Assembly: GCA_905203995.1 (NCBI GenBank)
Contig: CAJKXZ010000014.1
Coordinates: 1-34,389 of the forward strand
Length of the DNA stretch: 34,389 bases
Direction of reading: 5' to 3'
From: an uncultured Methanomassiliicoccus sp.
GTDB taxonomy: Archaea > Thermoplasmatota > Thermoplasmata > Methanomassiliicoccales > Methanomassiliicoccaceae
Numbering within the stretch: the stretch's first letter is position 1; each line of letters begins with the position of its first letter. Of this stretch, positions 15,716 to 24,363 are shown piece after piece. The translations under genes and the position numbers were made by a program. The notes below the pieces were generated by a model. The model worked only from the letters and a program-made list of their open reading frames with translations, was not told the DNA's origin and ran no database searches.

Positions 15716-16346
15716 CTCCCGCAACCGTCAGGTACTCCGGGGGTACCTCTTTGGTCAGGAAGACCGTTTTAGCCGCATGCTGGATTTCCATACCGGCGGC
15801 GATCATCGCTGTCGCATCAATCTTGAGAATCGCCGGGGAATCAGTACGGACTTTGCCAGCGGTTAAAGCATCTTCATAGGTTTTGGAAAGATGCACCATC
15901 TTGCGGTCGGAAGGTTTGAGACCGGTTTCTAAGATAATTTCCTCTTCTTCCGGAGTGGTCGGGTAGAAGAGCTCTGCGGGTATGTCATCGGTGGGATGCT
16001 GCAGATTCAGTTCAAGCGTGTGGCCGTAGGTGGCCCGCATCTTGTCATTACTGATCTGATAGCGGCCTTTTTCATCAGTTTCGATTAAGGCGATGATATG
16101 ATGCGGCCGCAGCCAGCGGTAACGCGGGTGGCTTTTCTTCATGGCGAAGATAAAATCCTGAATCGAGACGAAACCCTGTTCATCCATCTGCAGTTCGAAC
16201 TTTTCAGGAAAATGGCGGAGGGAACCAGCCATCGCTTTGCTGATGCGGCTCAATTCTTCATCACTCATTAGGAACTTTCCTTCGTCTCCGCACACCGGGC
16301 AAATCTCGCCTCTGAAATATCCATGTTCTGGGCACTCGCGTAACAT
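15708..16346 (-). CDS. kptA: RNA 2'-phosphotransferase KptA/Tpt1 with N-terminal zinc ribbon
   Basis: This 212-residue protein begins with a short zinc ribbon (C5, H8, C16, C19), as in many archaeal KptA proteins. The transferase follows: LRHFPEKF near 43-50, RATYGHTLEL, FYPTT, GLKPSDRKMVHLS, and the C-terminal VFLTKEVPPEYL. Tpt1/KptA uses NAD to remove an internal 2'-phosphate from RNA, such as the scar left by some tRNA ligases. The ATG at 16346 is chosen because it gives the ribbon at the very N-terminus. The frame also runs open upstream into folD, but that part has no family similarity. The gene lies 43 bases behind folD and overlaps the DUF2797 start. rtcA, another RNA-end enzyme, is at 22742. 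Confidence 0.9.
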   Translation of the reverse strand: MLRECPEHGYFRGEICPVCGDEGKFLMSDEELSRISKAMAGSLRHFPEKFELQMDEQGFVSIQDFIFAMKKSHPRYRWLRPHHIIALIETDEKGRYQISNDKMRATYGHTLELNLQHPTDDIPAELFYPTTPEEEEIILETGLKPSDRKMVHLSKTYEDALTAGKVRTDSPAILKIDATAMIAAGMEIQHAAKTVFLTKEVPPEYLTVAGDE

Positions 16347-16389
16347 ACCAATCCGCCATAACGATACTGCTTGATTAATACTTTCCCTT

Positions 16390-17280
16390 TTACATCTGCA
16401 GGTTATTGGCTTTATAGGCCGCGGCAATGGCATTCTTCATCAGCATGACGATGGTCATCGGGCCGACGCCGCCGGGTACAGGCGTAATCGCCGCAGCGAC
16501 TTCTTTGACATTTTCAAAGTCCACATCACCCACCAGGCGGTAACCTTTCTTGGCGGTGGCATCTTCCACACGGTTGGTACCGACATCAATGACCACGGCG
16601 CCTTCTTTGATCATGTCTTTAGTGATAAAGCGGGGAGAGCCGATGGCAGCTACGACAATATCGCCGCTTCTGACAATCTCTGCCAGATTCGCTGTGCGGG
16701 AGTGACAGACGGTAACGGTGGCATTGGCGCCTTGGCCTTTCTGCATGAGAATGGCCGCTACCGGTTTACCGACAATGTTACTGCGGCCAATGATAACTAC
16801 GTGTTTTCCGGCGGGATCATGTCCTGAACGGATTAACATTTCCTGAATGCCGTGCGGGGTGGCCGGCATGAAGATGGGATCGCCGATCAGCATTCTGCCG
16901 ACATTGAAGGGGTGGAACGCATCAGCATCTTTGTGCGGGTCAATGCGGTTGATGACTTTATTCTCGTCAATGTGCTTGGGCAGCGGCAGCTGTACCAGGA
17001 ACGCATGGATCTCCGGGTCGGCGTTAAGCTCATCAACTTTCTTGAGCAGTTCTTCTTCGCTGACTTCCGCCGGTAAAATAACTGCTTTGGACTTCAGTCC
17101 CAGCTCTTCACAGGCTTTGATTTTGTTATTAACATAAACATGGGATGCGGGGTCATCACCTACCAAGACTACTCCCAGGCCAGGAACGATACCTTTGTCT
17201 TTCAGGTAAGCAACTTTTCCTCTTAATTCTCCGCGTATCTCTTCGGCAATTTCCTTTCCGCTGATAATTTGCGCATCCAT
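16390..17280 (-). CDS. folD: bifunctional methylenetetrahydrofolate dehydrogenase/cyclohydrolase FolD
   Basis: This 296-residue protein has the FolD motifs: GLGVVLVGDDPASHVYVNNK with the catalytic-type lysine near 48, VQLPLPKH, DADAFHP, the Rossmann motif VIIGRSNIVGKPVA, and the C-terminal TPVPGGVGPMT. It interconverts methylene- and formyl-tetrahydrofolate using NAD(P). Most methanogens use tetrahydromethanopterin instead. FolD therefore points to a methanogen lineage that uses folate for one-carbon biosynthesis, such as Methanomassiliicoccales or some Methanosarcina. No convincing ribosome-binding site or TATA box was found at the usual distance from the ATG. Confidence 0.95.
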   Translation of the reverse strand: MDAQIISGKEIAEEIRGELRGKVAYLKDKGIVPGLGVVLVGDDPASHVYVNNKIKACEELGLKSKAVILPAEVSEEELLKKVDELNADPEIHAFLVQLPLPKHIDENKVINRIDPHKDADAFHPFNVGRMLIGDPIFMPATPHGIQEMLIRSGHDPAGKHVVIIGRSNIVGKPVAAILMQKGQGANATVTVCHSRTANLAEIVRSGDIVVAAIGSPRFITKDMIKEGAVVIDVGTNRVEDATAKKGYRLVGDVDFENVKEVAAAITPVPGGVGPMTIVMLMKNAIAAAYKANNLQM

Positions 17281-17623
17281 ATGATCAGGTGGTAAATAGC
17301 ACTCGGGGATTAAGCATTTGCGAAAAAACGTCAGGTTAGCAATAGGCTGTGCATCACTGGAAAATTAGGCCGCAATGAGTTCGCCCTGTGTTTTTATAAA
17401 ATCCTTAAGTAACAGCTTCATCTTCGATTTTTATATCTTAGCTTACAAATTGTTTACTTTCACGGTTGTGTAAAGTCTCATCGTGCAAATTTCTGGACAT
17501 ATGGCTGTAAAAATACCCATCAGCTGCACATTTGTGAAAATATTTTTCAGTTGAAATGACAAAAAGAGATATATATAATATCTTGATTGCACTCTCGGAT
17601 ATAAAATTTTGTTGAGAGGTGGT
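17281..17623. other. divergent intergenic region between folD and the 55-aa gene
   Basis: 343 bases between divergent genes, AT-rich towards the right. Apart from the TATA box at 17569-17580 and a TATA-like TTTTATAAAA near 17391-17400, which could serve folD with a long leader, I see no convincing gene or RNA. The minus-strand open frames here have no plausible start signals. Confidence 0.5.
17569..17580 (+). promoter_or_regulatory. TATA box for the 17624-18455 gene group
   Basis: ATATATATAATA, centred about 49 bases before the ATG at 17624. Transcription would start near 17600 and the leader would contain GAGAGGTGGT. A second TATAAAA at 17600-17606 is too close to the start to serve this gene. 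Confidence 0.6.
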
Positions 17624-17791
17624 ATGGTGGAAGAGAGCCTTTGCAACGTTGAGTTTATAAAGGATAACAATGACTACATAGCCAGAGTCCAAAGTGACAT
17701 TGGTGGCCTCCGGGAATACCGCAGCTCTTCTCTAGAAGAAGTTCTGGAACAGGTAATCATTGATCTTCAGGAAGAGTTTGAAAACGCATAA
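17624..17791 (+). CDS. small uncharacterised protein (55 aa)
   Basis: This is a 55-residue acidic protein I cannot assign. It starts at an ATG preceded by an excellent ribosome-binding site (GAGAGGTGGT) and a TATA box at the right distance, so expression is likely. Predicted by eye: a short beta segment (CNVEFI, DYIARVQ), then an acidic amphipathic helix (SLEEVLEQVIIDLQEEFEN). The shape recalls small regulatory or toxin-antitoxin-like folds with a short beta sheet and one helix, but nothing specific supports that. It is followed after 35 bases by a RAM-domain protein, in the same direction. Confidence 0.65.
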   Translation: MVEESLCNVEFIKDNNDYIARVQSDIGGLREYRSSSLEEVLEQVIIDLQEEFENA

Positions 17792-17826
17792 TCCACTTTG
17801 TCCATGGACTTTAGGGGATATGCGCT

Positions 17827-18165
17827 ATGAACAGTGGTAAGGAAGGGTCAGACTACGACTCAATAATCTCCTCTTATTATGGAGATGAACAGATCACCGC
17901 AATGATCAGTGTGAAAGTCGAGACGAAAGATGTCGATTTGATCGCTGAAACAATCTCTAAACATCGCGCCGTTGATGATGTTTACATCTTGACCGGCGAA
18001 ACGGATATTATGGCGATGGTCCGCTTTAATACCTACAAAGAGCTGAAAATCTTCCTGATCGAAACTGTCAACGGGATACCGGGAGTAAAAGAGACCAATA
18101 CTTCCATGGTGGTCACTACTTTCAAGAGAAATGGAGAATCTTTCTTCGATGAGGATGCTCTTTAA
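17827..18165 (+). CDS. stand-alone Lrp/AsnC ligand-binding (RAM) domain protein
   Basis: This 112-residue protein consists of an N-terminal tail of about 20 residues and one AsnC-type ligand-binding alpha/beta domain: TAMISVKVETKDVDLIAETI, VDDVYILTGETDIMAMVRF, then ETVNGIPGVKETNTSMVV. No helix-turn-helix is present. Free-standing RAM domains bind amino acids or related effectors and can assemble with full-length Lrp-type regulators or act as sensors. Its position between two small conserved proteins suggests cotranscription. The ATG at 17827 has only a weak purine stretch upstream (GGGGATATG). Confidence 0.82.
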   Translation: MNSGKEGSDYDSIISSYYGDEQITAMISVKVETKDVDLIAETISKHRAVDDVYILTGETDIMAMVRFNTYKELKIFLIETVNGIPGVKETNTSMVVTTFKRNGESFFDEDAL

Positions 18166-18200
18166 AAAAACCATTTCCAATACTTTAATGGGGTGAACTT

Positions 18201-18455
18201 ATGGCCGATAATGCAAATTTAAAGCAGATTGTCGATGTGCTGGATCAGCTGGCAGACGATACTTCTGTGCCACGCAATATCAGACGTGGAGCGAATGATG
18301 CTAAAGAAAAACTTCTTAGACAGGACGAAGCCTTGGACGTCAAAGCCGCAAGTGCTATTTTCATCCTTGATGAATTGGCGAATGACCCCAACATTCCTTT
18401 GCACGGGCGCACCCTTATCTGGAATATCATCAGTCAACTCGAGATGGTTAAGTAA
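18201..18455 (+). CDS. UPF0147 family protein
   Basis: This 84-residue all-helical protein matches the archaeal UPF0147 family: VPRNIRRGANDAK, a KAASAIFILDELANDPNIPLHGRT stretch, then LIWNIISQLE. The family is widespread in archaea and has no established function. The ATG is preceded by GGGGTGA. Its last codons form the left arm of a perfect terminator hairpin. It follows the RAM-domain gene after 35 bases and precedes a tRNA gene. Confidence 0.88.
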   Translation: MADNANLKQIVDVLDQLADDTSVPRNIRRGANDAKEKLLRQDEALDVKAASAIFILDELANDPNIPLHGRTLIWNIISQLEMVK

Positions 18456-18470
18456 ACCATCTCTTTTTTT
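18441..18470 (+). terminator. intrinsic-type terminator overlapping the UPF0147 stop codon
   Basis: Perfect 9-bp stem (GAGATGGTT at 18441-18449, AACCATCTC at 18455-18463, 5-base loop), then T7 at 18464-18470. The stem includes the last codons and the stop. It is an unusually clear hairpin-plus-T terminator for an archaeon. Confidence 0.8.
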
Positions 18471-18484
18471 AATGTAATTTTTAG

Positions 18485-18556
18485 GCGAGTATAGTCTAGT
18501 GGTTATGACTTAAGCTTCCCAAGCTTGAAGCCCGGGTTCGAATCCCGGTACTCGCA
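18485..18556 (+). tRNA. tRNA-Gly (CCC)
   Basis: 72 bases fold as a cloverleaf: acceptor GCGAGTA with TACTCGC, anticodon loop TTCCCAA giving anticodon CCC, T arm CCGGGTTCGAATCCCGG, discriminator A. CCA is not encoded. It lies 14 bases after the terminator T run. There is no clear TATA box at the usual distance. Confidence 0.93.
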
Positions 18557-18794
18557 CCTTTTCTCAAAATCAGATATATTATGATCAAAATTGCTCTTTT
18601 TTAGTTTTTGAGTCCCTATCTGAGGTATAATTATGCACACCTTGGATGCACTTAATCAACGTGTGTGAGGCCTTAGATGAAGCAATTAATCCGTTGGGAT
18701 TATCTTTTTTATATCTCTATTCACTCTTGTCAATTGTATTGGTCCGAAAATCTAGCACTAGATCGAATCAAAGTCCCTTAGGGTGATAATACTT
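18557..18794 (+). other. AT-rich gap between tRNA-Gly and the nuclease-STAND gene
   Basis: Contains T runs after the tRNA (18558-18561 and about 18595-18600), a TATA-like stretch TTTTTTATATC around 18706-18715 that could drive the next gene with a leader of about 55 bases, and GGGTGA at 18781-18786 as its ribosome-binding site. An 11-codon frame at about 18632 is too short to call. No copy of the tRNA 3' end was found on the far side of the next gene. Confidence 0.4.
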
Positions 18795-21700
18795 ATGATT
18801 GACACAATTAAGAAAAGTATACTTTCGTTAGATCCAGCAACTTTTCAAAGTTTATGTGATGTTTACTTATGTAAACTGGGCTATTCAAACATAGTTTCAT
18901 TGGGCACAGAAGCCGGCGCTAAAAAAACAACTAAAGGTACACCAGATTCTTATTTTTGTACACCAGAAGGAAAATATGTATTTGTTGAATACACGACTCA
19001 GAAAAAAAATCTATTTATGAAGATTAAACGAGATCTTGAAAAATGTCTCGACCCCTTGAAAACCAATATCTCATTAGATTGCATCTTAGAAATCATATAT
19101 TGTCATACTTCTTCAAATATAACACCTAATCAGGATTACACTCTTAAAAAAATGTGCTCCGATGTAGGTGTGAATCTGACAATTATTGGAATAGATAAAC
19201 TTGCGCTAGACATCTATAATCTATATCCTGATATCATGAAGAATATCCTTGGATTGTCATTTGACACAAATCAAATCCAATCAATTGATGAATTTGTTAC
19301 ACAGTATAATGCAAACGATTTAGTTGCACCGATTGACAATACATTTTTATTTAGAGATGAAGAACTTGAAGAAATTGATAATGCATATCAAGATGTAGAT
19401 GTTGTAGTATTAAGTGGAATACCAGGATCTGGAAAAACAAGACTTGCTCTACATTATGCAGCCACACAAGCATCCAACTCAAATAAAATTGTATATTGCA
19501 TACATGACAATGCACTTCCGATTCATCAAGATTTAAAAATGTATATGAATGCACCAAATGATTATTTTCTCTTGATTGATGATGCAAACCAATTGTCTTC
19601 TTTAAAATACATTATTCAATACGCTACTCAAAGATCTGATGGACATCATGTAAAAATACTCATCACTGTTAGGAGTTATGCAACACCGATCGTATTATCA
19701 ATCATTCAACAGATTACTAGGTACAGAGTCATCAACATTGGATTATTTTCAGATTATAAGATTGAGGAACTACTTGAAACATCATTAGGCTCATTTGATT
19801 ATGAAGATCTTAAAAAGATTATTTTCGTCGCTAATGGAAATGCACTAATGGCTATGCTCACGGGCATAACCACAAATAATTCAGATAGATCTGATTTGAT
19901 GGATAAGCTCTCCCAAACATATGATAGCTACTTTGGTACAATCTTACAACAAAACGAATTGTGTGAAACTGAAGACTTGATAATTTCTACAGGTCTGATT
20001 GCATTTTTAGGAACAATGAATCTAGATAGGGTCGATCAACTATTCTCAACACTCGATTTAAAAATAAATAAAGATATTTTTATAAAAAATATTTACAAGT
20101 TGCGTGACAAAGGATTCATAAACATCTCTCATAACAAAACTGTTAGAGTTTCTGATCAATGTTTTTTAAACTATATCCTAAAATTTGTTTTTTTTGATAA
20201 AAAATTTTTAACATTGTCATCTTTTATAAAAAAATCTTTTATAGGCTATCCACAAGAAACGGCCTCACTAATCAGTATATTACTTACTGTTTTTGGAACC
20301 GTAGCTATGCATGATTTTATCAAAAGTGAAGTTAAGAAAGTTTGGAATGAACTGTACGATGAATCCTCACCACATTATTTTGAATTTGTAAAAATGTTCC
20401 ATCATTTAAATCCAACCAAAACATTGATGATACTAGCTGAAATGATTGATCAGCAATCTGAAATTACAATAGATGTTAATGGTAAGGATAGCAGTTATTC
20501 TTGTAGGTATCCACACATGTCAGATGACATTGTCGATCTTCTTGGAGAATTTGCAGACACTGATGATCTGTCTGCAGCTTTGGATTTATTTTTTCAATAT
20601 TTTTTAAAACGCCCAGATCTATATGACGCATTCCACCGAACCGTAGACTATAATTTTACCATCCAACGAAATTCTCAAAACAATGGTTGTGTAACTCAAA
20701 TATTATTTCTTAAAAAACTTAAAGAATATTCAGACAATTGGAAACAGAAAACAATTACACTTCTTTTTTTGGAAACCGCCAATGAATTCATAAATCTGAA
20801 ACATTACTCTGCTGAATCTAATCAAAAATCTGCAATTTTGCATAACATCTCACTTTCATTGTCTGATGGTGTTAAAGAATATAGATCATTAGTATGGAAA
20901 TATCTGCTGCAGCTTTGCAATATTGAAGAATATAGAGATCGTGTACGTGAGATTCTACGCTCCTATATATCTGATATCAATTCAAATCTAGATATTCTTC
21001 AATTTGACCTACAACACATCAAATCAATAATGAATGTAGCATTTACACATACTAGCTTAGAAAATTGCATTTTTGTAGATTATCTTTGTCAAATTATTGA
21101 TGATCAGAAACTGCGGTGTAGATCATTATTTTCTGAGTATTTCACGAATGAAAAATTCAAGATATATATGATTCTTAAAGGTCCAAACTGCGATCCTAGT
21201 CAAGATTCTGTAAAAAACAACACTCTAAAAGAACAGAGAATTGCGCAATATTTAAACTGTGATATTGTAAAGTTTAGACAGCTAGTTGACATTTGTTGTG
21301 AAGTATCCACGTATCAATATGTATTTAATGAAGAAATCGCGACAGGCTTAGTGATGGCATTTGAACAAATGGCACATAATAATGATCAATATGTCGCTGC
21401 TATTGAATATTATATCGAAAAAAATACTCCCTATGATATCTGCCCTTGTTATCTTGTAAACACTCTTTTCAAAACATCATTGACGGATGATGATATTTTA
21501 AATATGATAAATAAACATGATTTTGTCCAAAAAAATGAATGGCTAGATGCATACTATCATGAACTACCAGAGCCCTACATTGATGGAGATAATCTATGTG
21601 GACTCTATGAATATATAGATAATTTTGATGATGACTTAAAAACTATTTATTCTCATGATCTGGAATTTTTAGAAAAATACCGTTCAATGGACAAAGATAT

Positions 21701-22550
21701 TTTTATTAAGATATGTAGATATATTTTCAATAAAGTGGAACGCAGTCCACAGATGGTTAAAAGTTACTTTAGACTAATGTTTAACTCTCCCGGTGCGTCA
21801 CCTCAAAAACTAGTTCATAAATTTAGAGAAGATATGGAGCTTTTAGAAAAGATATACATCTTTATGTTGTCATGTAATCCAGCTCATGATTGCTCTGGTG
21901 CATATTTACTTGAAATATATCGTAGAAGTCCAACGATCTTACCTAAGTACATTAGTTGTTTGTTACATGGTGATCGAGCTTCATCGATTTCTCATCAGAA
22001 ACGACATCTTTGTTTTTATAACCTAGAAAATTTCATAGAGATTTATGACTCAATTTTAGATGGTTTGATCGCAATGTCTCAACATCCAACGCTGACTGTA
22101 CCATCTCATCTGGAGTCCTTTACATCTTCAAAATCCGTGGGTTCAAAGAGAATTAATAAACGAGATGAATGGATTTCTCACTGCATTCAATCACACGCTA
22201 ATGACCCAATCAAAATGTATTGCATATTTCGGGTAATTTCAGAATTAGATGACAGTAGAAGAAAAGAATATATCCAAAAATACCTCGCAAACAACAATTC
22301 AGTTGAGGATTTTAAAACCTTACAGTTATTGCCAAATTCAGGTAATTGTTTTGTAGATGTAGAGAAAACATACCTTTCTAAGATTAAGTTTCTCAAATCT
22401 CTTCTTCCGAATTTTATCGGCATTAAGTGGCTTAAACACAAACAATATGTCGAATCACTCATCGATGATCTAGAGGCCTGTCTTAATGAAGAAAGACTCA
22501 GGGAATTTTACATTAAAAGTATATCTGATGCGCGTAATGGTTATACATAG
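18795..22550 (+). CDS. large STAND-like NTPase with N-terminal PD-(D/E)XK-type domain, probable defence protein
   Basis: 1251 residues. Residues 1-160 look like a restriction-endonuclease fold: GTPDSYF (D51) followed by KYVFVEYTTQ (E65, T67), the D..ExT form of PD-(D/E)XK seen in some NTPase-linked nucleases. Residues about 185-450 are a P-loop NTPase with FRDEE before the loop, Walker A GIPGSGKT at 208-215, Walker B YFLLIDD at 257-263 and LITVRS near 290, as in STAND ATPases. The remaining 800 residues are helical and repeat-like, without a motif I can name; in Avs-type proteins this part senses phage proteins. The gene is far more AT-rich than its neighbours, sits alone behind a tRNA, and ends in TAG with a second stop seven codons on. 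The ATG at 18795 follows GGGTGA. The defence role is inferred from architecture. Confidence 0.75.
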   Translation: MIDTIKKSILSLDPATFQSLCDVYLCKLGYSNIVSLGTEAGAKKTTKGTPDSYFCTPEGKYVFVEYTTQKKNLFMKIKRDLEKCLDPLKTNISLDCILEIIYCHTSSNITPNQDYTLKKMCSDVGVNLTIIGIDKLALDIYNLYPDIMKNILGLSFDTNQIQSIDEFVTQYNANDLVAPIDNTFLFRDEELEEIDNAYQDVDVVVLSGIPGSGKTRLALHYAATQASNSNKIVYCIHDNALPIHQDLKMYMNAPNDYFLLIDDANQLSSLKYIIQYATQRSDGHHVKILITVRSYATPIVLSIIQQITRYRVINIGLFSDYKIEELLETSLGSFDYEDLKKIIFVANGNALMAMLTGITTNNSDRSDLMDKLSQTYDSYFGTILQQNELCETEDLIISTGLIAFLGTMNLDRVDQLFSTLDLKINKDIFIKNIYKLRDKGFINISHNKTVRVSDQCFLNYILKFVFFDKKFLTLSSFIKKSFIGYPQETASLISILLTVFGTVAMHDFIKSEVKKVWNELYDESSPHYFEFVKMFHHLNPTKTLMILAEMIDQQSEITIDVNGKDSSYSCRYPHMSDDIVDLLGEFADTDDLSAALDLFFQYFLKRPDLYDAFHRTVDYNFTIQRNSQNNGCVTQILFLKKLKEYSDNWKQKTITLLFLETANEFINLKHYSAESNQKSAILHNISLSLSDGVKEYRSLVWKYLLQLCNIEEYRDRVREILRSYISDINSNLDILQFDLQHIKSIMNVAFTHTSLENCIFVDYLCQIIDDQKLRCRSLFSEYFTNEKFKIYMILKGPNCDPSQDSVKNNTLKEQRIAQYLNCDIVKFRQLVDICCEVSTYQYVFNEEIATGLVMAFEQMAHNNDQYVAAIEYYIEKNTPYDICPCYLVNTLFKTSLTDDDILNMINKHDFVQKNEWLDAYYHELPEPYIDGDNLCGLYEYIDNFDDDLKTIYSHDLEFLEKYRSMDKDIFIKICRYIFNKVERSPQMVKSYFRLMFNSPGASPQKLVHKFREDMELLEKIYIFMLSCNPAHDCSGAYLLEIYRRSPTILPKYISCLLHGDRASSISHQKRHLCFYNLENFIEIYDSILDGLIAMSQHPTLTVPSHLESFTSSKSVGSKRINKRDEWISHCIQSHANDPIKMYCIFRVISELDDSRRKEYIQKYLANNNSVEDFKTLQLLPNSGNCFVDVEKTYLSKIKFLKSLLPNFIGIKWLKHKQYVESLIDDLEACLNEERLREFYIKSISDARNGYT

Positions 22551-22584
22551 CGGTACCAACCAGAAGGCACTTAATGGAACGCAT

Positions 22585-22604
22585 CATGTGTTTTTTTTTA
22601 ACAT
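22585..22604 (+). terminator. candidate terminator after the nuclease-STAND gene
   Basis: T9 at 22591-22599 lies between CATGT (22585-22589) and ACATG (22600-22604), about 40 bases after the TAG stop. A U-tract terminator is plausible; the flanking 5-base repeat is probably minor. Confidence 0.45.
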
Positions 22605-22741
22605 GCCCTTTCATTCTTTAATCCATACTATCTTTCAATCGGGGAGCACGCTCTGGTCTCAAAATCTTCATTTTGATTTTGGAGTGCCTTATTGTTGTTG
22701 GAAGAGTTGTAATACTATCCCACCAATGTACCGTCATAAGA

Positions 22742-23743
22742 ATGACTAATATTGACGGATCGATGGGCGAAGGCGGCGGACAGATCCTCCGTACTTCGAT
22801 GGCTCTCGCGGCACTACTGGATGAGGAGATCACGATCACCAATATCCGTGCCAACCGGAGCAAAAAAGGATTACGGCCGCAGCATGTTGCGGCAGTGAGG
22901 GCTATCGCTGAACTCTGCGGTGGTGAATTAGAAGGAGCTTTCCCGGGATCTGAAACCCTGACTTATCGGCCAGGTCATTCTGAACTGCAGGATTATAACA
23001 TTGAAATCGGCACGGCCGGCAGTATCTCTTTGGTTTTACAGGCGTGTATGCTGGCCGTCCTGCATAAGCCGAAAATGCATCTGACAATTTCCGGAGGCAC
23101 TAACGTTTACTATTCACCTTCTATCGATTACTGTGAGTATGTCGTTCTGCCTTTCTTAGAGCGCATGGGTTACCGCAGCACCTTAAACAATGTCGTGCGC
23201 GGCTTTCACCCGCAGGGCGGAGGCTTAGTCGACATTACTCTCTGCCCGGGGCCGTTGAAGCCTCTTGACCTGCGTACGCGCGGCAAACTGATCGATAAAG
23301 GCGGTGTCTGTTACATTCAGAATCTGCCTTACAAAATCGGTGAAAAACTAAAAGCCGCTTCCGGCGCCGACATCATCGAAAGTACCAACGGTGTCTCGGA
23401 CGGCGCGGGTGTTTTTCTTTATACGGAATACAGCAACACTATCTTTGGTGTTGATGCCTTAGGCCGCAAGGGACTTTCTTCTGAAAACGTGGGGGCGATG
23501 GGCATTGAAGCCATGAATAAAGAAATCTCCTCTAACGCCACTTTAGATTTCTTTGCTGCTGATCAACTGCTGCCCTACATGTGTCTGGCGGACGGCACTT
23601 CTTACTTCCGGGTGCGTAAGCTGTCTAATCACCTGCGGACGCAGATGGATCTGCTTACGATCTTTTTAGAGGTGGAATTTAAAGTCACAGAAATTGATAA
23701 CTGTTTAGAAATTTCCGTATCACCAGCAGCGAGGAATCAATAA
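22742..23743 (+). CDS. rtcA: RNA 3'-terminal phosphate cyclase
   Basis: This 333-residue protein has RtcA signatures: DGSMGEGGGQILRTSMAL at the N-terminus, KKGLRPQHVAAVRA, EIGTAGSISLVLQA, GGTNVYYSPSIDY, FHPQGGG, and the C-terminal HLRTQMDL whose histidine fits the residue adenylated in the family. RtcA uses ATP to convert an RNA 3'-phosphate to a 2',3'-cyclic phosphate. The ATG at 22742 gives the standard N-terminus; the frame is open further back but without similarity. Composition returns to the core type here, so the AT-rich segment ends near 22,700. Its stop overlaps the next start by one base. Confidence 0.93.
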   Translation: MTNIDGSMGEGGGQILRTSMALAALLDEEITITNIRANRSKKGLRPQHVAAVRAIAELCGGELEGAFPGSETLTYRPGHSELQDYNIEIGTAGSISLVLQACMLAVLHKPKMHLTISGGTNVYYSPSIDYCEYVVLPFLERMGYRSTLNNVVRGFHPQGGGLVDITLCPGPLKPLDLRTRGKLIDKGGVCYIQNLPYKIGEKLKAASGADIIESTNGVSDGAGVFLYTEYSNTIFGVDALGRKGLSSENVGAMGIEAMNKEISSNATLDFFAADQLLPYMCLADGTSYFRVRKLSNHLRTQMDLLTIFLEVEFKVTEIDNCLEISVSPAARNQ

Positions 23744-24363
23744 TGACGCGTCCTTTTGTAACCGTAAACTGCGCCATGACGGCTGACGGCAAGATTGCTT
23801 CCATTTCACGTACGCAGATGAGAATCTCTTCGCCGGAAGATCTGGCACGGGTGAAAGCTATGCGCACTGCTTCCGACGCAATTCTCGTCGGTATCGGAAC
23901 TGTGCTGGCTGATGATCCGCATTTGACGGTAAAAGGTCTCACTAGAGAAGAAAATCCGCTGCGTATTGTGCTTGACAGTCAAGGGAAGCTACCAGCCACC
24001 GCCCGGGTGCTTGACGACCGCGCGCAGACCTTAATTGTCACTTGTGAAACTTGTACTAAAACTTGGGCAGGCGCCGAAGTTTTACGTGTTGGGACTGACA
24101 AAATCGATCTTAACGCCCTGCTCACCAATCTGCAGGAACGCGGCATCAAATCCTTAATGGTCGAAGGCGGCGGTGAAGTAATTTCTTCTTTTTTCGCAAA
24201 TAATCTTGTTGACCGTTACTGCGTTTTTGTCGGCAGCATGATCATCGGCGGCCGCACCGCACCAACGCCGGTCGACGGTGAAGGTTTCCTTCAGCCCCTG
24301 GCCTTGAAGTTAGTAGAGCACAAAAGATTAGGTGACGGTCTGCTGTTAATCTACGAGCCGTAA
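23743..24363 (+). CDS. 2,5-diamino-6-(ribosylamino)pyrimidinone 5'-phosphate reductase (RibD C-terminal family)
   Basis: This 206-residue protein has the RibD reductase-domain motifs: VTVNCAMTADGKIA, ASDAILVGIGTVLADDPHLTV, PLRIVLDSQGKLP, LMVEGGGEVISSFF and FVGSMIIGGRTAPTPV. Archaeal single-domain members reduce the ribosylamino group early in riboflavin synthesis, which also feeds the deazaflavin F420 pathway. It starts within the stop of rtcA (TAATG), so the two are coupled, although no functional link between them is obvious. It converges with no gap on the minus-strand gene that ends at 24364. Confidence 0.88.
   Translation: MTRPFVTVNCAMTADGKIASISRTQMRISSPEDLARVKAMRTASDAILVGIGTVLADDPHLTVKGLTREENPLRIVLDSQGKLPATARVLDDRAQTLIVTCETCTKTWAGAEVLRVGTDKIDLNALLTNLQERGIKSLMVEGGGEVISSFFANNLVDRYCVFVGSMIIGGRTAPTPVDGEGFLQPLALKLVEHKRLGDGLLLIYEP

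Noticed and set aside
16347..16433. N-terminal extension of KptA into folD
   Set aside because: The zinc ribbon that starts archaeal KptA begins right at the 16346 ATG; upstream residues overlap the FolD C-terminus.
17438..17692. Minus-strand frames of 84 and 75 codons upstream of the 55-aa gene
   Set aside because: They run antisense through a clear promoter and ribosome-binding site, lack start signals, and have AT-rich, non-protein-like composition.
18557..22741. Integrase-type att duplication of tRNA-Gly around the nuclease-STAND gene
   Set aside because: No copy of the tRNA 3' end was found downstream; only a short CGGTAC match near 22551-22556.
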